Below are positions 12,853-24,800 of a stretch of 64,000 nucleotides of DNA, one piece after another. The stretch's first letter is position 1. Each line of letters opens with the position of its first letter. Where the stretch lies: assembly GCA_036023115.1 (NCBI GenBank), contig JAYKKT010000089.1:11318001-11382000 (forward strand), written 5' to 3'. This DNA comes from Brasenia schreberi (lineage: Eukaryota > Streptophyta > Magnoliopsida > Nymphaeales > Cabombaceae). Both the position numbers and the translations under genes were made by a program. The notes beneath the pieces were generated by a model. It had not been told where the DNA came from, searched no databases, and saw only the letters and a program-made list of their open reading frames with translations.

Positions 12853-15800
12853 ACGACACCTCCACTTCAGAGGATAGAAGTAGTAGCACTCGTCCATATG
12901 ATAACAATTTCCTATATTATTGTGAGCTTACCACTTGAATCAAGCTAAATTCAAATGATTTCTCGTACCTGGTAAGAAGGACGCATTTTGGCGATGTTGC
13001 GCCCAAGCAAAGCTGCAGAAAACAGAAAGAGAGGGGTTAAATAGAAGTCGAAGGACCACATTTTTTCAAGAACAATCAATAGCAAATACACATCTTCTGG
13101 GAGAGAACGTGAGGAGTTTATGGTTGCATGCTTACCCTAACAACTTTAATTTATCAGAGAGAGAGAGAGTAACCGGGTAATAGCCTAAAGTTCTATTTCT
13201 CATGCAAGGTTTAGGATGCATGGGCTTTCATACCAAAAAAGATTAGAATACCATTCATGGGCACAAGTTTCTGAATGTTAGCATTAAGAAACCACGTATA
13301 TTTAGAAGAATAAACTTACAGAGAACCTCCGCCTGCAGGGCCAATTGTTTTGAAAAATGACATTCCACACATTGCCATTCCATTTGCAGCTCCTCGTTGA
13401 TGTTGAGGCTGCAAACAAAGGCTTTGTCAAGTGGTAGTTCGAGAAAGAAAGCAAAAATTTACCATTAATAACCATGAAAACAAATGGAGCGAACAAAACT
13501 TACCACAGAGTTATTTTGCATAATGAATAATCCAGTGACAACCGTTATCTGCAAATTTTGTGAAACATTTGTCAGATAAATGAATTGCATTCACATGCAT
13601 GAAGCTTTTTAATACGGCAATGGGCCTATGTAGATCCTACCAGATGCATACCCCGGTATCAAACTCCTTACACCTCAACAAAGAGCCACACACCAGAGTC
13701 AATGTGCACTCTAAACCCATAGAACAATAACTAAGCCTTTTTTCATACTAGATGGGGTTGGCTACATCGATTCTTTGTTTACATAAAAGCCGATTACGTG
13801 CCATACAAACAGTTAACTCAATGTTATTGTTTCCTTCCAATACTTTTGCGGTTTTCTCCTTTTAACATTTTCAGAATCTAGTTTATCATACCTTTTTACT
13901 GGAACTTTCTTTCGTCAGTCTTTCTATCCAAACCATCTTGATCGGTTTTCTCTCGTTTTATCATCGTCTATTCATGCCACTCCCACTTCATTTCTAATAA
14001 CCTTGTGTACAACAGAATGCAGAACTTCACCCAATAGATTTGTTTTCCTTATAAACAGAATAAATAACCCACCGAGGCTATTGGGCTATTACTCATCTTA
14101 GTGACATTCTTTTAATTTGGATATTGACAGAGTAGTTCTTTTATGTGCTAGTCCATTGTTTCTTCATCCGCATATGTCCTTGAATGAAGTATGAAATTAT
14201 CACTAGTTGATGGTTAACTGTATACTTACGGAAAATACATTCTTCAACAATGATGCGCAATTGATTGCAAGTGAGAGAGTAAAGCCTGATAGCTTTGCTA
14301 TCAAAGGATAACTTGCAATGAGGGGTACAGTAATAAACTGCATTAAAAATGAAAACAGAAAATATTATCAAGGAATCATATAAAAGTTTTCATGAATAAT
14401 AACTGGAAAAGGGGAAATGCTGGAACATACTGCTGATAGACGCACTAGCATGATGGGCCCCAAAAGCCTCTCAATCCATGGGAAGATGAAAAGTTGGAAT
14501 AGCAACAAACCGAAACCTGAAGTATATCGTCAGTTCAGAGGCGTTCAAGGGTAAGAATAGATACACTAACAATGATAAAGTACGAAATAGCAGCATGAAC
14601 CAAAAAGTATACCGGGGTCGAACATAATCAGAAACAATTTACTATAAATATTATGCCATTTGATTCATCAGATAGTGAATAGAAACATCAGTATAGTGAA
14701 TAGAAAACATCAGTATATACCGTTTCCTGCAAAAGGCAAACGAAGCTCTAATTCTAAGTAAGAATGATCTCAAATTTACTGTGTATACTTCCAAAATTAT
14801 AATTTACAATCCCAAGAGGGGAATAGAGACTCCTCTAAAGATAAAGTAGGTTGCACCAACCCAATATCTTGTGGAAAAGTTATTTAAAGCTGCTACAACA
14901 GATGACATTGGACGAACCAGATGATCAGAAAAGGTACTTTCCTCAAGTCTTCATGATGTAGCTGTACATGAAAAGCTAAAAAATTGTCTCCCATTCCTAT
15001 ATGGGTATAGGAACTCCACTCATGTAAGGAATCACCCTTGCATTACTGATCCTAAGCCCGGATAAAGGAGGAGGGTTGTGTTAGGCTTCCGACAGCAGCG
15101 TAAAACTTCGTCGGATTTTATATCATGGATTACAAAAATTATAAGCATTGCTTTGCAGTGTCCCCGCCTAGCGTCGTGATGTAGAGCTCGAATGCAGTAA
15201 TAAGTAAGCAAGGGCCACTACATTTTCGCTCGAATGTAGTGAATCAATTGAGAGAGGGTTCCCACATCATGGATGTGTGTGGGTAAAAAAGTTAGTCCTG
15301 CTACATTACCACCCGAATGTAGTGAATAATTTACAGAGAGGATCTCCGCATTTTGATTATAAAGATGCAGGGGGTAAGGAAACTAGTCCTAGATAATAAG
15401 ATTCGTATTGGTTCTCAGAATATCAGAACATTATCCGGTAAGCTAATGGAGGTGGTAGATATTATGATTCGGAGAAAGATTTATATTCTATGTTTACAAG
15501 AGACAAAATGGGTTGGAGAAAAAGCAAAGGAGATAGAGGATATAGGTTTTAAATTATGGTACTTGGGTAAAGAAAAGGCTCGTAACGGAGTTGGTATTAT
15601 CATAAATAAAGATTTAAATGATAGTGTAGTAGACATACAACGATATGGTGACTGAATCATGACGTTGAAATTAGTGTTAGGAGTAGAGGTTTTGAATACA
15701 GTTTGTGCTTACGCACCCCAAGTAGGACTAGAAGATAGTATAAAGACAACTTTTTAGGAAGAGTTAGATAAGGTGATTCAAAAGATTCCATAAAGGGAGA

Positions 15801-18800
15801 TGATTTGTTTAGGAGGAGACTTAAATGAGCATGTTGGTAAAGAGGCATTAGGATATCAAGGTATTCATGGAAACTTTGGTTTTGGGGATATTAATGAGGA
15901 AAGTAGGGAGATTTTAAATTTTGGTATGGCATTTGATCTCTTTATAGTCAATACAATCTTCAAAAAACGAGGAACATTAATTACTTATAAGAGTGTCTTA
16001 TCACAAACACAAATTGATTACTTTATTTGTAGAGAAAAAGATAGAGCGTGTTGTAAAGATTGCAAGGTAATTCCATGAGAAAGCTTAACCACCCAACCTC
16101 AACTTTTAGTTATGGATTTACAAATAAAAAAATGGACAAAGAAGAAAAGAGTGCATCGAGCTATTTGAACTAATTGGTGGAACCTCAAAAGCGAGAAAGA
16201 AGATATATTTAAACAGAAAGTCCTTCAAGGAGATGTTTGAAATTATGTTGGTACACCGTGTGATATGTGGAACAAGATGGCTATACATATTAGGAAAGTG
16301 GCAAAAGATGTGTTAGGTGTATCTAAGGGAGGTGTACCGGCACAAAAAGAAGTTTGGTGGTGGAGTAAAGTAATGCAAAATAAAATCAAGGCAAAGAGGG
16401 CATGTTACAAATTACATTATGCTTGAGAAAACTAGTGAAACTTTAGAGGCTTATAAGAAAGCAAAGAAAGAAGCGAAAAAGGCCATGAGTGAAGCAAAAG
16501 CTAAAATTTGTGAGGATTTATATAAAAAACTCAACTCAAAAGAGGGTGAAAGAGATACTTTAGGATAGCTAGGGCTATAGATAAGAAAACTAAAGATCTT
16601 AATTATGTTAGATGCATCAAGGACGAGGATGAAAAAATTCTACTGGCAAATGATGATATAAGAAATAGATGAAAAAACTTTTTATAAGCTTTTTAATGAA
16701 AATAAAGATGTTAGTATTAATTTAGGAGAGTTAGCCAAATCAAAAATATATATAAACCACAATTTTTACCAATGTATTCAAAAGAATGAAGTCAAAGAGG
16801 CTTTTAAACATATGAAGGGTGGTAAATCAGTAGGACGAGATAATATTCCTATAGAAGTTTGAAAAATACTAGGAGAAATAGGAATGACTTGGCTCACAAG
16901 ACTATTTAATGAAATATGAAAAAACCAAAAGATGCCCAAGGAATGGAGAGCAAGTACACTTATACCTATATATAAGAACAAGGGAGACATTCAAAATTAT
17001 GCGAATTATCGAGGTATCAAATTAATGAGCCATACTATGAAATTGTGGAAAAGAATTATAGAACGTAGGTTAAAACAAGTATCAAGTATAATAGAGAACC
17101 AATTTGGATTCATGCCAGGCATATCTACTGTTGAAGCGATTCACCTTTTGAGATGTCTTATGGAACATTTTAGAGCAAAAAAGAAAAACCTTCACATGGT
17201 ATTTATTGATCTAAAAAAAGCTTATCATAGAGTATCGAGGGAGGTTCTTTGGAAAACTTTAGAAAAAAGAGGTATCCCATTGACATACATTAACCTTATA
17301 GGGACATGTATGATGGTGCAAAAACATGTGTAAGGACTTATGAAGGAATGACAAACTTCTTTGAAGTTAATATTGGGTTACATCAAGGATCAACTTTAAG
17401 TCCACACTTATTTATAATGGTGATTGATGAGTTAACAAAACATATTCAAGATGAAGTACCTTGGTGTATGTTATTTGCAAATGACATTGTATTAGTGGAG
17501 GAGTCCAATGAAAAAGTTAATAGAAAATTAGAACTATGGAAAAAAACATTAGAAAGCAAAGGCTTCCGACTTAGTAGAACAAAGACAGAATATATGGAAT
17601 GTAAGTTTGATCATTTGGTTACCTCGGAGGACATAGAAATTAAAATTGGCACACATTTCATCCTCAAAAAGAAAGTTTTAAATACCTAGGGTCAATTTTT
17701 CAGAGTGAGAAGAATTGATGGAGATGTTACGCATAGAATTATACTGGTTGGTTTAAATGGAGAGGAGCATCAGGTATTCTTTGTGATAAGAAGATACCAT
17801 TAAAGCTAAAAGGTAAATATTATAGAGCATCAATTAGGCCTGCCATGTTTATGGTTATGAGCGTTGGGTAGTTAATCATAACAGGTACAAAAGAAATCTG
17901 TGACCGAAATGAAGATGTTGAAATGGATGAGTGGTCACAGAAGAAAAGATCGAATACATAATGAGGTTATTAGCAGTGTTGTCCGTATCGCACCGTATCG
18001 TACGATACGGTGCGATACGTATCGTATCGTGGGCCACCACGATACGATACGGGCCCCCGTATCGCATGTGCGGGCGTATCGCACCGTATCGTGCGATACG
18101 GCCCGTATCGCACGATACGGTGCGTATCGCCCGTATCGTACGATACGGGCGATACGCCCTGGGACCCTTATAAAGGGTCCCGGGCCGAGGGAAACCCGCG
18201 ATTTTTCGCGGGTTTCCTCTCTCCTTTTGGGTTCTTCAAGCTCCCTAAGAGTCGGTTTTCGCCTCCTTGGTGTTCAAAGCTCTAAAATCGTGCCCTACGG
18301 TGTCCGTCCAAGCCTCCAAACTCGGATTTAGGTATATTTTTAATGTTTTTTTCCTTTTTTTCCTTTATATTTATTGTTTTTTGTGTTATTTCGGGTTTTT
18401 TTTTTTGAATGACAAAATATGAAGTTATTAAGTGTGTGTATACGATTTTTATTGCATTCATGAAGTGGGAGACACTCGATTTGAGTGTTATTTGAAGATT
18501 GGGGGATTTACGAAGTGCTTTTATTTTCAGGTTTTTGTTTGAATTAAAGTACTCATTGAGATGGCAGGAAGGGGTGGTAGAGACTCTCATTCAAAGTCTG
18601 ATGATCCGGCATGGCAGTGGGGTATACCAGTTGAGGGTTCAAGGTTAAAAATCAGATGTTTATTTTGTGAAAAGGTGGTTAGTGGTGGAATTTCAAGGTT
18701 GAAACACCACCTAGCAGGAACCAGGAAAGAAGTTGCTCCATGCACAGGCAGAGTTAGAAGTGTGCCAGAAGGTATTAAATGGCAATGCTTGCAGATGATT

Positions 18801-21800
18801 GAGAGTATACAGGAAAGGAGACAACAAAAGGATGATTTCCAGATGTGTGAAGAAGCTGATGATGCTACTGCCACTGGAGTTGGATTCACTGATAGTTTGC
18901 CTTCAGATGCTAGAACAGATATTGGTAGTAGCAGTTCGCGAGAACCTAGCAGAGGAAAGAGGGTTGCATCTGAAGACTTTGGAGGTGGCAGAAGAGGAAG
19001 TTCAGGAAGGAGTAGAGGAAGAGCTTCTTCTTCTAGCATACATTCGTTCTTTCCTCCTTCCACTACACTTGGTGCTCAGCCAGGAATTCGTGCTGCTATG
19101 GCTTCAGAACAACTGCACGATCAAGCAGACCTTGCAGTGGGCAGATGGTTTTATGATACATGCATTCCATTTAATGCAGCAAACAGTTTTCATTTTCAAG
19201 CAATGGCAGATGCAATTGCTAACATTGGTCCAGGATACAGGATGCCCTCTTATCAGAAGTTGAGAGGGAAGATATTAGATCAGACCGTGATTGAAGTGCA
19301 GCAATACTGTTCGACTTTGAGACAATCGTGGAAGGAAACAGGATGCACTATCATGGCAGATGGATGGACCGATAGGCGAGGAAGGACATTGCTAAACTTT
19401 CTTGTATATTGTCCTAAAGGACTCATGTTTTTGAGATCTCTAGATATGTCAGAGGAGAGGCACACTGCAGAGATCCTACGAGAGGAATTTGATAAGGTTA
19501 TACAAGAGGTTGGGCTAGAAAATGTAGTCCAATTGATTACAGATAATGCAGCTAACTACAAAGCAGCTGGAAAGGAGTTAGCTGATATTTATGGGACTTT
19601 CTACTGGACACCATGTGCAGCCCATTGTTTAGATCTCATCCTCGAGGACATCGGTGAGATGGATGAAATAAAGGCAGCAACTGAGTGTTGCCAAGATATT
19701 ACAAAATTTATTTACAACCATGCATTTGTTTTATGTATGATGAGGAGATACACAGAAGGTGCAGAGCTTCTTCGCACAGCTGCAACTCGGTTCGCAACAA
19801 ACTTCTTATCTGTACAGAGTATTGTGAGACAGAAGCAAGCTTTAAAGAGAATGTTCTCCTCAGATGAGTGGCAACAATTTGCAAGTTGCCACAAAACAGA
19901 AGGAACAGAAAGTTAAATGAGATTGCAGAAACGGTTTTTAGAAGTTCATTTTGGAATGCATGTATCAGATTATTGAAAATTACTTGTCCTTTAGTGAAAG
20001 TTTTGAGATTGGCTGACAGCGAGGAGAAACCATCTATGGGCTACCTTTATGAATCCATGGACAGGGCAAAAGAAGCAATCAGAAATAACTTTAATGGAAA
20101 AAAAAGAGATTATGTGCCCGTGTGGAAAATAATTGATAGTAGATGGAATAAACAATTGCATCAGCCTATTCATGCAGCAGCCTACTATCTAAACCCATCA
20201 TTGAGGTACTCAGCAACCTTCAAAAGGGACGGTGAGGTTAATCGAGGAATCATTGAATGCATCGACAGATTAGTCCCTGATGAGAGCATAGTAGATGCGA
20301 TACATCGAGAGATGGAGATATATGATAATGCTCTTCACTTGATGGGTTTGCCTGTTGCAATTCGCAACCGCTCTACGATGCGTCCAGGTACATTGTTTAT
20401 TTTCATATTTAAGTTCCATCTTACATTACTGTGGATTATTATGTCTCTAATGTTTATATTTTCTTTACAGATGTTTGGTGGAACAGGTTTGGAAGTGATT
20501 GTCCAAACCTTAGAGATTTTGCAGTTAGAGTCTTAAGCCAAACCTGTAGTGCAACAGGTTGTGAAAGAAATTGGAGTGTTTTTGAACACATCCATACAAA
20601 AAGCGCAACAGGTTGGAACACAAAAGGCTTAATGATTTGGTTTATATTCGTTGTAACATGCGCCTTCGTGAAAGGTAATGTTGTATTACTTTCAAATTTT
20701 CAATTCGATATTATTTAACTTCAGTTTTCAATTGTTAATATTACTTACTAATTGTTTATCTTTGTTTGTGTCGTAGGCAATTAAAAAAAGTAAATAGAGA
20801 AGAAAGTCAGTTCGATCCAATAAGTTTGGATAATTTTGATATATTAGAAGATTGGGTTATGGAAGACACTGAAGAAAATGCCCTCCTAACAGAAGAAGAC
20901 GTTGCCTGGATTAATTTGGAAGGAGCGCAACAACATTATGGAGATGAAGAATTTGATTTGAAGAAGAAGGTGTGGGCGTGGCTGATGATGATGAGGATCT
21001 GCAACAAGGAGAAGATGAAGATTATTTAGTTGATGATCCTGATTACAATTTGTAAAATGTAACATTATATGTAACTGTAGTGTACTGTAAAGTGTAAACT
21101 ATGTCTGTATTTTATTTTTTGGATTCAAAATATATAAATTTGGATGCAATTGTTCAATGTTGAATGCTCAATCTGTACTAAACTTACATTATATGAATTT
21201 AAAGCAATTATCAGATTTTTCCTGATTTTTTCTTGATTTTTTTCGATTTTTTTCGATTTTTTATTAATTTTTAATTATTTTTACATTATTTTAATATTAA
21301 AGTACGATACGATACGATACGATACGATACGATACGCCCGTATCGTGGAGCCCAGCGATACACGATACGATACGCGTCAGACAACACTGGTTATTAGAAA
21401 CAAATTAGGAGTAGCACCAATAGAGGATAAATGAGAGAATATCATTTAAGATGATTTGGACATATAGAAAGAAGATCAAAAGAAGAACATGTAAGAAGGT
21501 ATGAAAAACTAAATTTGGAAAGTATTAAAAGAGCTAGAGGAAAGAAACAATAAAGAATGATCTAGCTTATTGTGAGTTAACTGCTAACATGGCACATGAT
21601 AGGGATCTGTGGAAACAAAGAATCCATGTTGCCGACCCCATCTAGTATGGGAAAAGGCCTAGTTGTTGTTGTTGTGATTCCTATCTGGGTGTAGGAAAGA
21701 ACGAAATGAAGTTATTCAAACATCTTGCAGAATCAGCATTTAAAGGAAAGAAAAGGAATTTCAGCACAATGAAGCAACCTACCAGTAACTGAAAGCACCT

Positions 21801-24800
21801 CACCAACTTCCTTAGTCGAAAACTCCAAACCCCCATACTTTCTAGCACTGACAGCCCAAAGAGAAAATATCTGGAAAAGGAATGGTAAATGATGTCACTG
21901 CAGAGCCACTAATAAAAGAATACAAAGTGAAGTAATAAAAGAATACAAAGTGAAGTACATAGAGATAGCGACTTCAAAAATATAAATGATAAAACCACAC
22001 CACTAACTTGCAAGGACTTGCCAACATTAGTATAGAGAATAAGGGAATTTTAGGTCAGGATTGCAATTCCTTTTCTTTTGGTTACGATGAGGAGGATGAA
22101 GCCAGGTAAGCCCGGTTATCAAATTCACGACCTTCAACTTGTGAGTTGAGTTCCCTACCCAGGTGACCTAACGCTCTTATTGCAATTTAACAAGCCTAAG
22201 GGTGATCAAGTAAAAGTTTACCAGCATGCAAGGACAAAAACAATTTGAGATAAAAAGAAGACGCCAATCATGAGTTAGCTAAAGAACATGTTGCTTATGT
22301 CAATTTTCAAAATTCTCACATACAACCAAAATCTCTTTGTTTCTTTCCCTCAGTAGATCAATGGTATATGCACATATCAAATATAGAAAAATAAACTGTA
22401 TTCTTTTCTTTAAGAAAATGATGCAGCATAATTTCAGATAGTGCATCAGATTCCCTGGCATATAGTTGCTCCTACCCCGATGATTTCCAAAATCCATGGA
22501 TCCCCTTTCACCCCCATGGACATATCCTCCCTCACAGCCATGACCATGTTACATAGCTTTGAAGTGCCACTTGCTGATTGAAGCATTCCTTCTTCAAATT
22601 TTCGATATGCAGGAGACAAATCACAAGGTCTTGGTGCATCTACCATAGGAAGATGCCAATTTTATTTTGCTTTTTTTCCAGATAGACACTAACATGATAG
22701 AGAACCATGGACACTAAGAGTCCATGTAGCTGACCTCACTTAGTATTGGAAAAGGCTTGGTTTTAGTTTTCGTTTCACTGTCCCAATATCAATCTATTAA
22801 CAGTGCCTTGGATGTCACATCTCTAGCTTGAAGATCTTGACATTGACTGCTCAAATTAAGTTCAGAAGCTATGCAAATTCATAAATATTTATAACACAAC
22901 AAATTAATTCATAAGGTTATTAGAATGCATAATAAGTATTAGCCTGTCATTTATGGTTCACTCAATCATTTTAGATCGCAAAAGATGCCTGCCTCAACAG
23001 CTTGGAACAAGAAAAATAGTGGGTCTTTCAATTTTGGTACGAAAGTAGGAAATATCGAACATAATGCACAACTTATTTATTCATCAAACTTGGAACTATT
23101 AGAAACCTACCAAAATACCAGTAGGATAACAACCCTTGTACATAGAGAAATTTCATCTGGAACACAGTGAAGTGTAAATGACGAGAGCCAAGTACCTCTG
23201 AATATGCTATGTCTTGAAGTGAAAAGGCACAGTACACAATAATTGAAGACATTAAGGGCCAATTCTTCAGAAGCGAGCTCTTGGAACCTAATCCTTCCTT
23301 GTTACCATTTTGTAATTTCTTATCATGACCGTAAGAACCCTCCATAGCTTCAAATGCATCATCTCCTTCAGTTTGGGGCATTTGATGCATATGCAGCGAC
23401 TCCTGAAAAATCAGTTCAGGAATTTTCACTAACCATACATAATCTTCAGTTCTGATGGCCAAGCAGTTAATTTGAATAATATCTGATAAACAAATTGATG
23501 GTAGACACGTGCCTTGCATGTCTATGATCCCTAGAGCAAGTATCAAGACTTGAATATAGTCAAAATTTTTCTTTTCTTGGAAGGCATGGCCAGTTGATAC
23601 TCAACTGGGGAAGAATCCTTCAAGTTCTAAACACGACATAACTAGGGCATAAGACATAAATTGGACTTTTTAAGTGCATGAATTTCAGCCTTCCAAATTC
23701 CTCAAACTATTTCTAGTACTGCAACATATCTAGAAGTTTTGCAGCTCAATTTGTATGTGCTAATTTCAGTACACTTTTAGCATACAAAATAATTGAAAGA
23801 ACTTACAATCAGTATTGTTTGTAACATATCGTATCATGTATTATTTTTCTTCATGAGATGGGTTTATCATATCATATCATACTTTTTTTTTAAATATTTT
23901 AAAAATCAAGAAAAACAAAAAAACAATTAAATTCAAGAACTATTCTAAGTTTATGAAGTCAAAGAGGCTCTTAAACATATGAAGAGTGGTAAATCGGTAG
24001 GACCAGATAATATTCCTATAGAAGTTTGGAAAATACTAGGAGAAATAGGAATCACTTGGCTCACAAGACTATTTAATGAAATATGGAAAAACCAAAAGAT
24101 GCCCGAGGAATGGAGAGCAAGTACACTTATACCTGTATATAAGAACAAGGGAGACATTCAAAATTGTTCAAATTATCGAGGTATCAAGTTAATGAGTCAT
24201 ACTATGAAATTATGGGAAAGAATTATCGAACGTAGGTTAAGACAAGTATCAAGTACAACAGAGAACCAATTTGGATTTATGCCAGGTAGATCTACTATTG
24301 AAGCGATCCACCTTTTGAGACGTCTTATGGAACATTTTAGAGCAAAAAAGAAAGACCTTCACATGATATTTATTGATCTAGAAAAAGCTTATGATAGAGT
24401 ACCGAGGGTGGTTCTTTGGAGAACTTTGGAAAAAGAGGTATCCCGTTGACATATATTAACCTTATAAGAGACATGTATGATGGTGCAAAAACATGTGTGA
24501 GGACTCATGAAGGAACGACAGACTTCTTTGAAGTTAATATTGGGTTACATCAAGGATCAACTTTAAGTCCATACTTATTTATAATGGTGATGGATGAGTT
24601 AACAAAACATATTCAAGATGAAGTACCTTGGTGTATGTTATTTGCAGATGACATTGTATTAGTGGAGGAGTCTAAGGAAAAAGTTAATAGAAAATTGGAA
24701 CTATGGAGAGAAACATTAGAAAACAAAGGCCTCCGACTTAGTAGAACAAAGACAGAATATATGGAATGTAAGTTTGATCATTTGGCTACTTCAGAGGACA

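Larger units (their letters stand above)
17974..21389 (+). mobile_element. hAT DNA transposon nested in the RTE LINE
   Basis: A 3416-bp element with perfect 10-bp terminal inverted repeats (cagtgttgtc at 17974-17983; gacaacactg at 21380-21389) and a perfect 8-bp target duplication gttattag (17966-17973 and 21390-21397). Eight-base duplications and CA-starting ends are hallmarks of hAT elements. Inside both ends lie arrays of gtatcg/cgatac motifs (17984-18160 and 21302-21375), likely transposase-binding subterminal repeats. One transposase gene fills the interior. Removing the element and one copy of the duplication restores the LINE reading (cataatgaggttattag then aaacaaattagg). Confidence 0.95.
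15013..21676 (+). mobile_element. Full-length RTE-type LINE, interrupted by a hAT element, in ZIFL intron 11
   Basis: Non-LTR retrotransposon antisense to the ZIFL gene. Without the hAT insertion and its duplicated 8 bases it is about 3.24 kb. The 5' region is non-coding. An apurinic endonuclease domain follows ([13 protein letters not shown]... LQETKWVGE at about 15380-15520; GGDLNEHVG and QIDYF downstream), then reverse transcriptase ([39 protein letters not shown]), and a short 3' end with a (TTG)n tail. No RNase H was seen, as expected for the RTE clade. The catalytic FADD reads FAND, and stops and frameshifts break the frame. Target duplication: attcctatatgggtatagga at 14993-15012 against 21677-21696, 18 of 20 matching. 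The hAT insertion splits it after 17973. Confidence 0.9.

Noticed and set aside
17876..18331. Four overlapping open frames rich in Arg, Tyr and Ser around 18000-18300
   Set aside because: They are translations of the palindromic GTATCG array, which happens to be open in several frames.
21302..21345. The acgat array as a CRISPR
   Set aside because: The unit is five bases with no spacers, in a plant nuclear setting, inside a hAT end.
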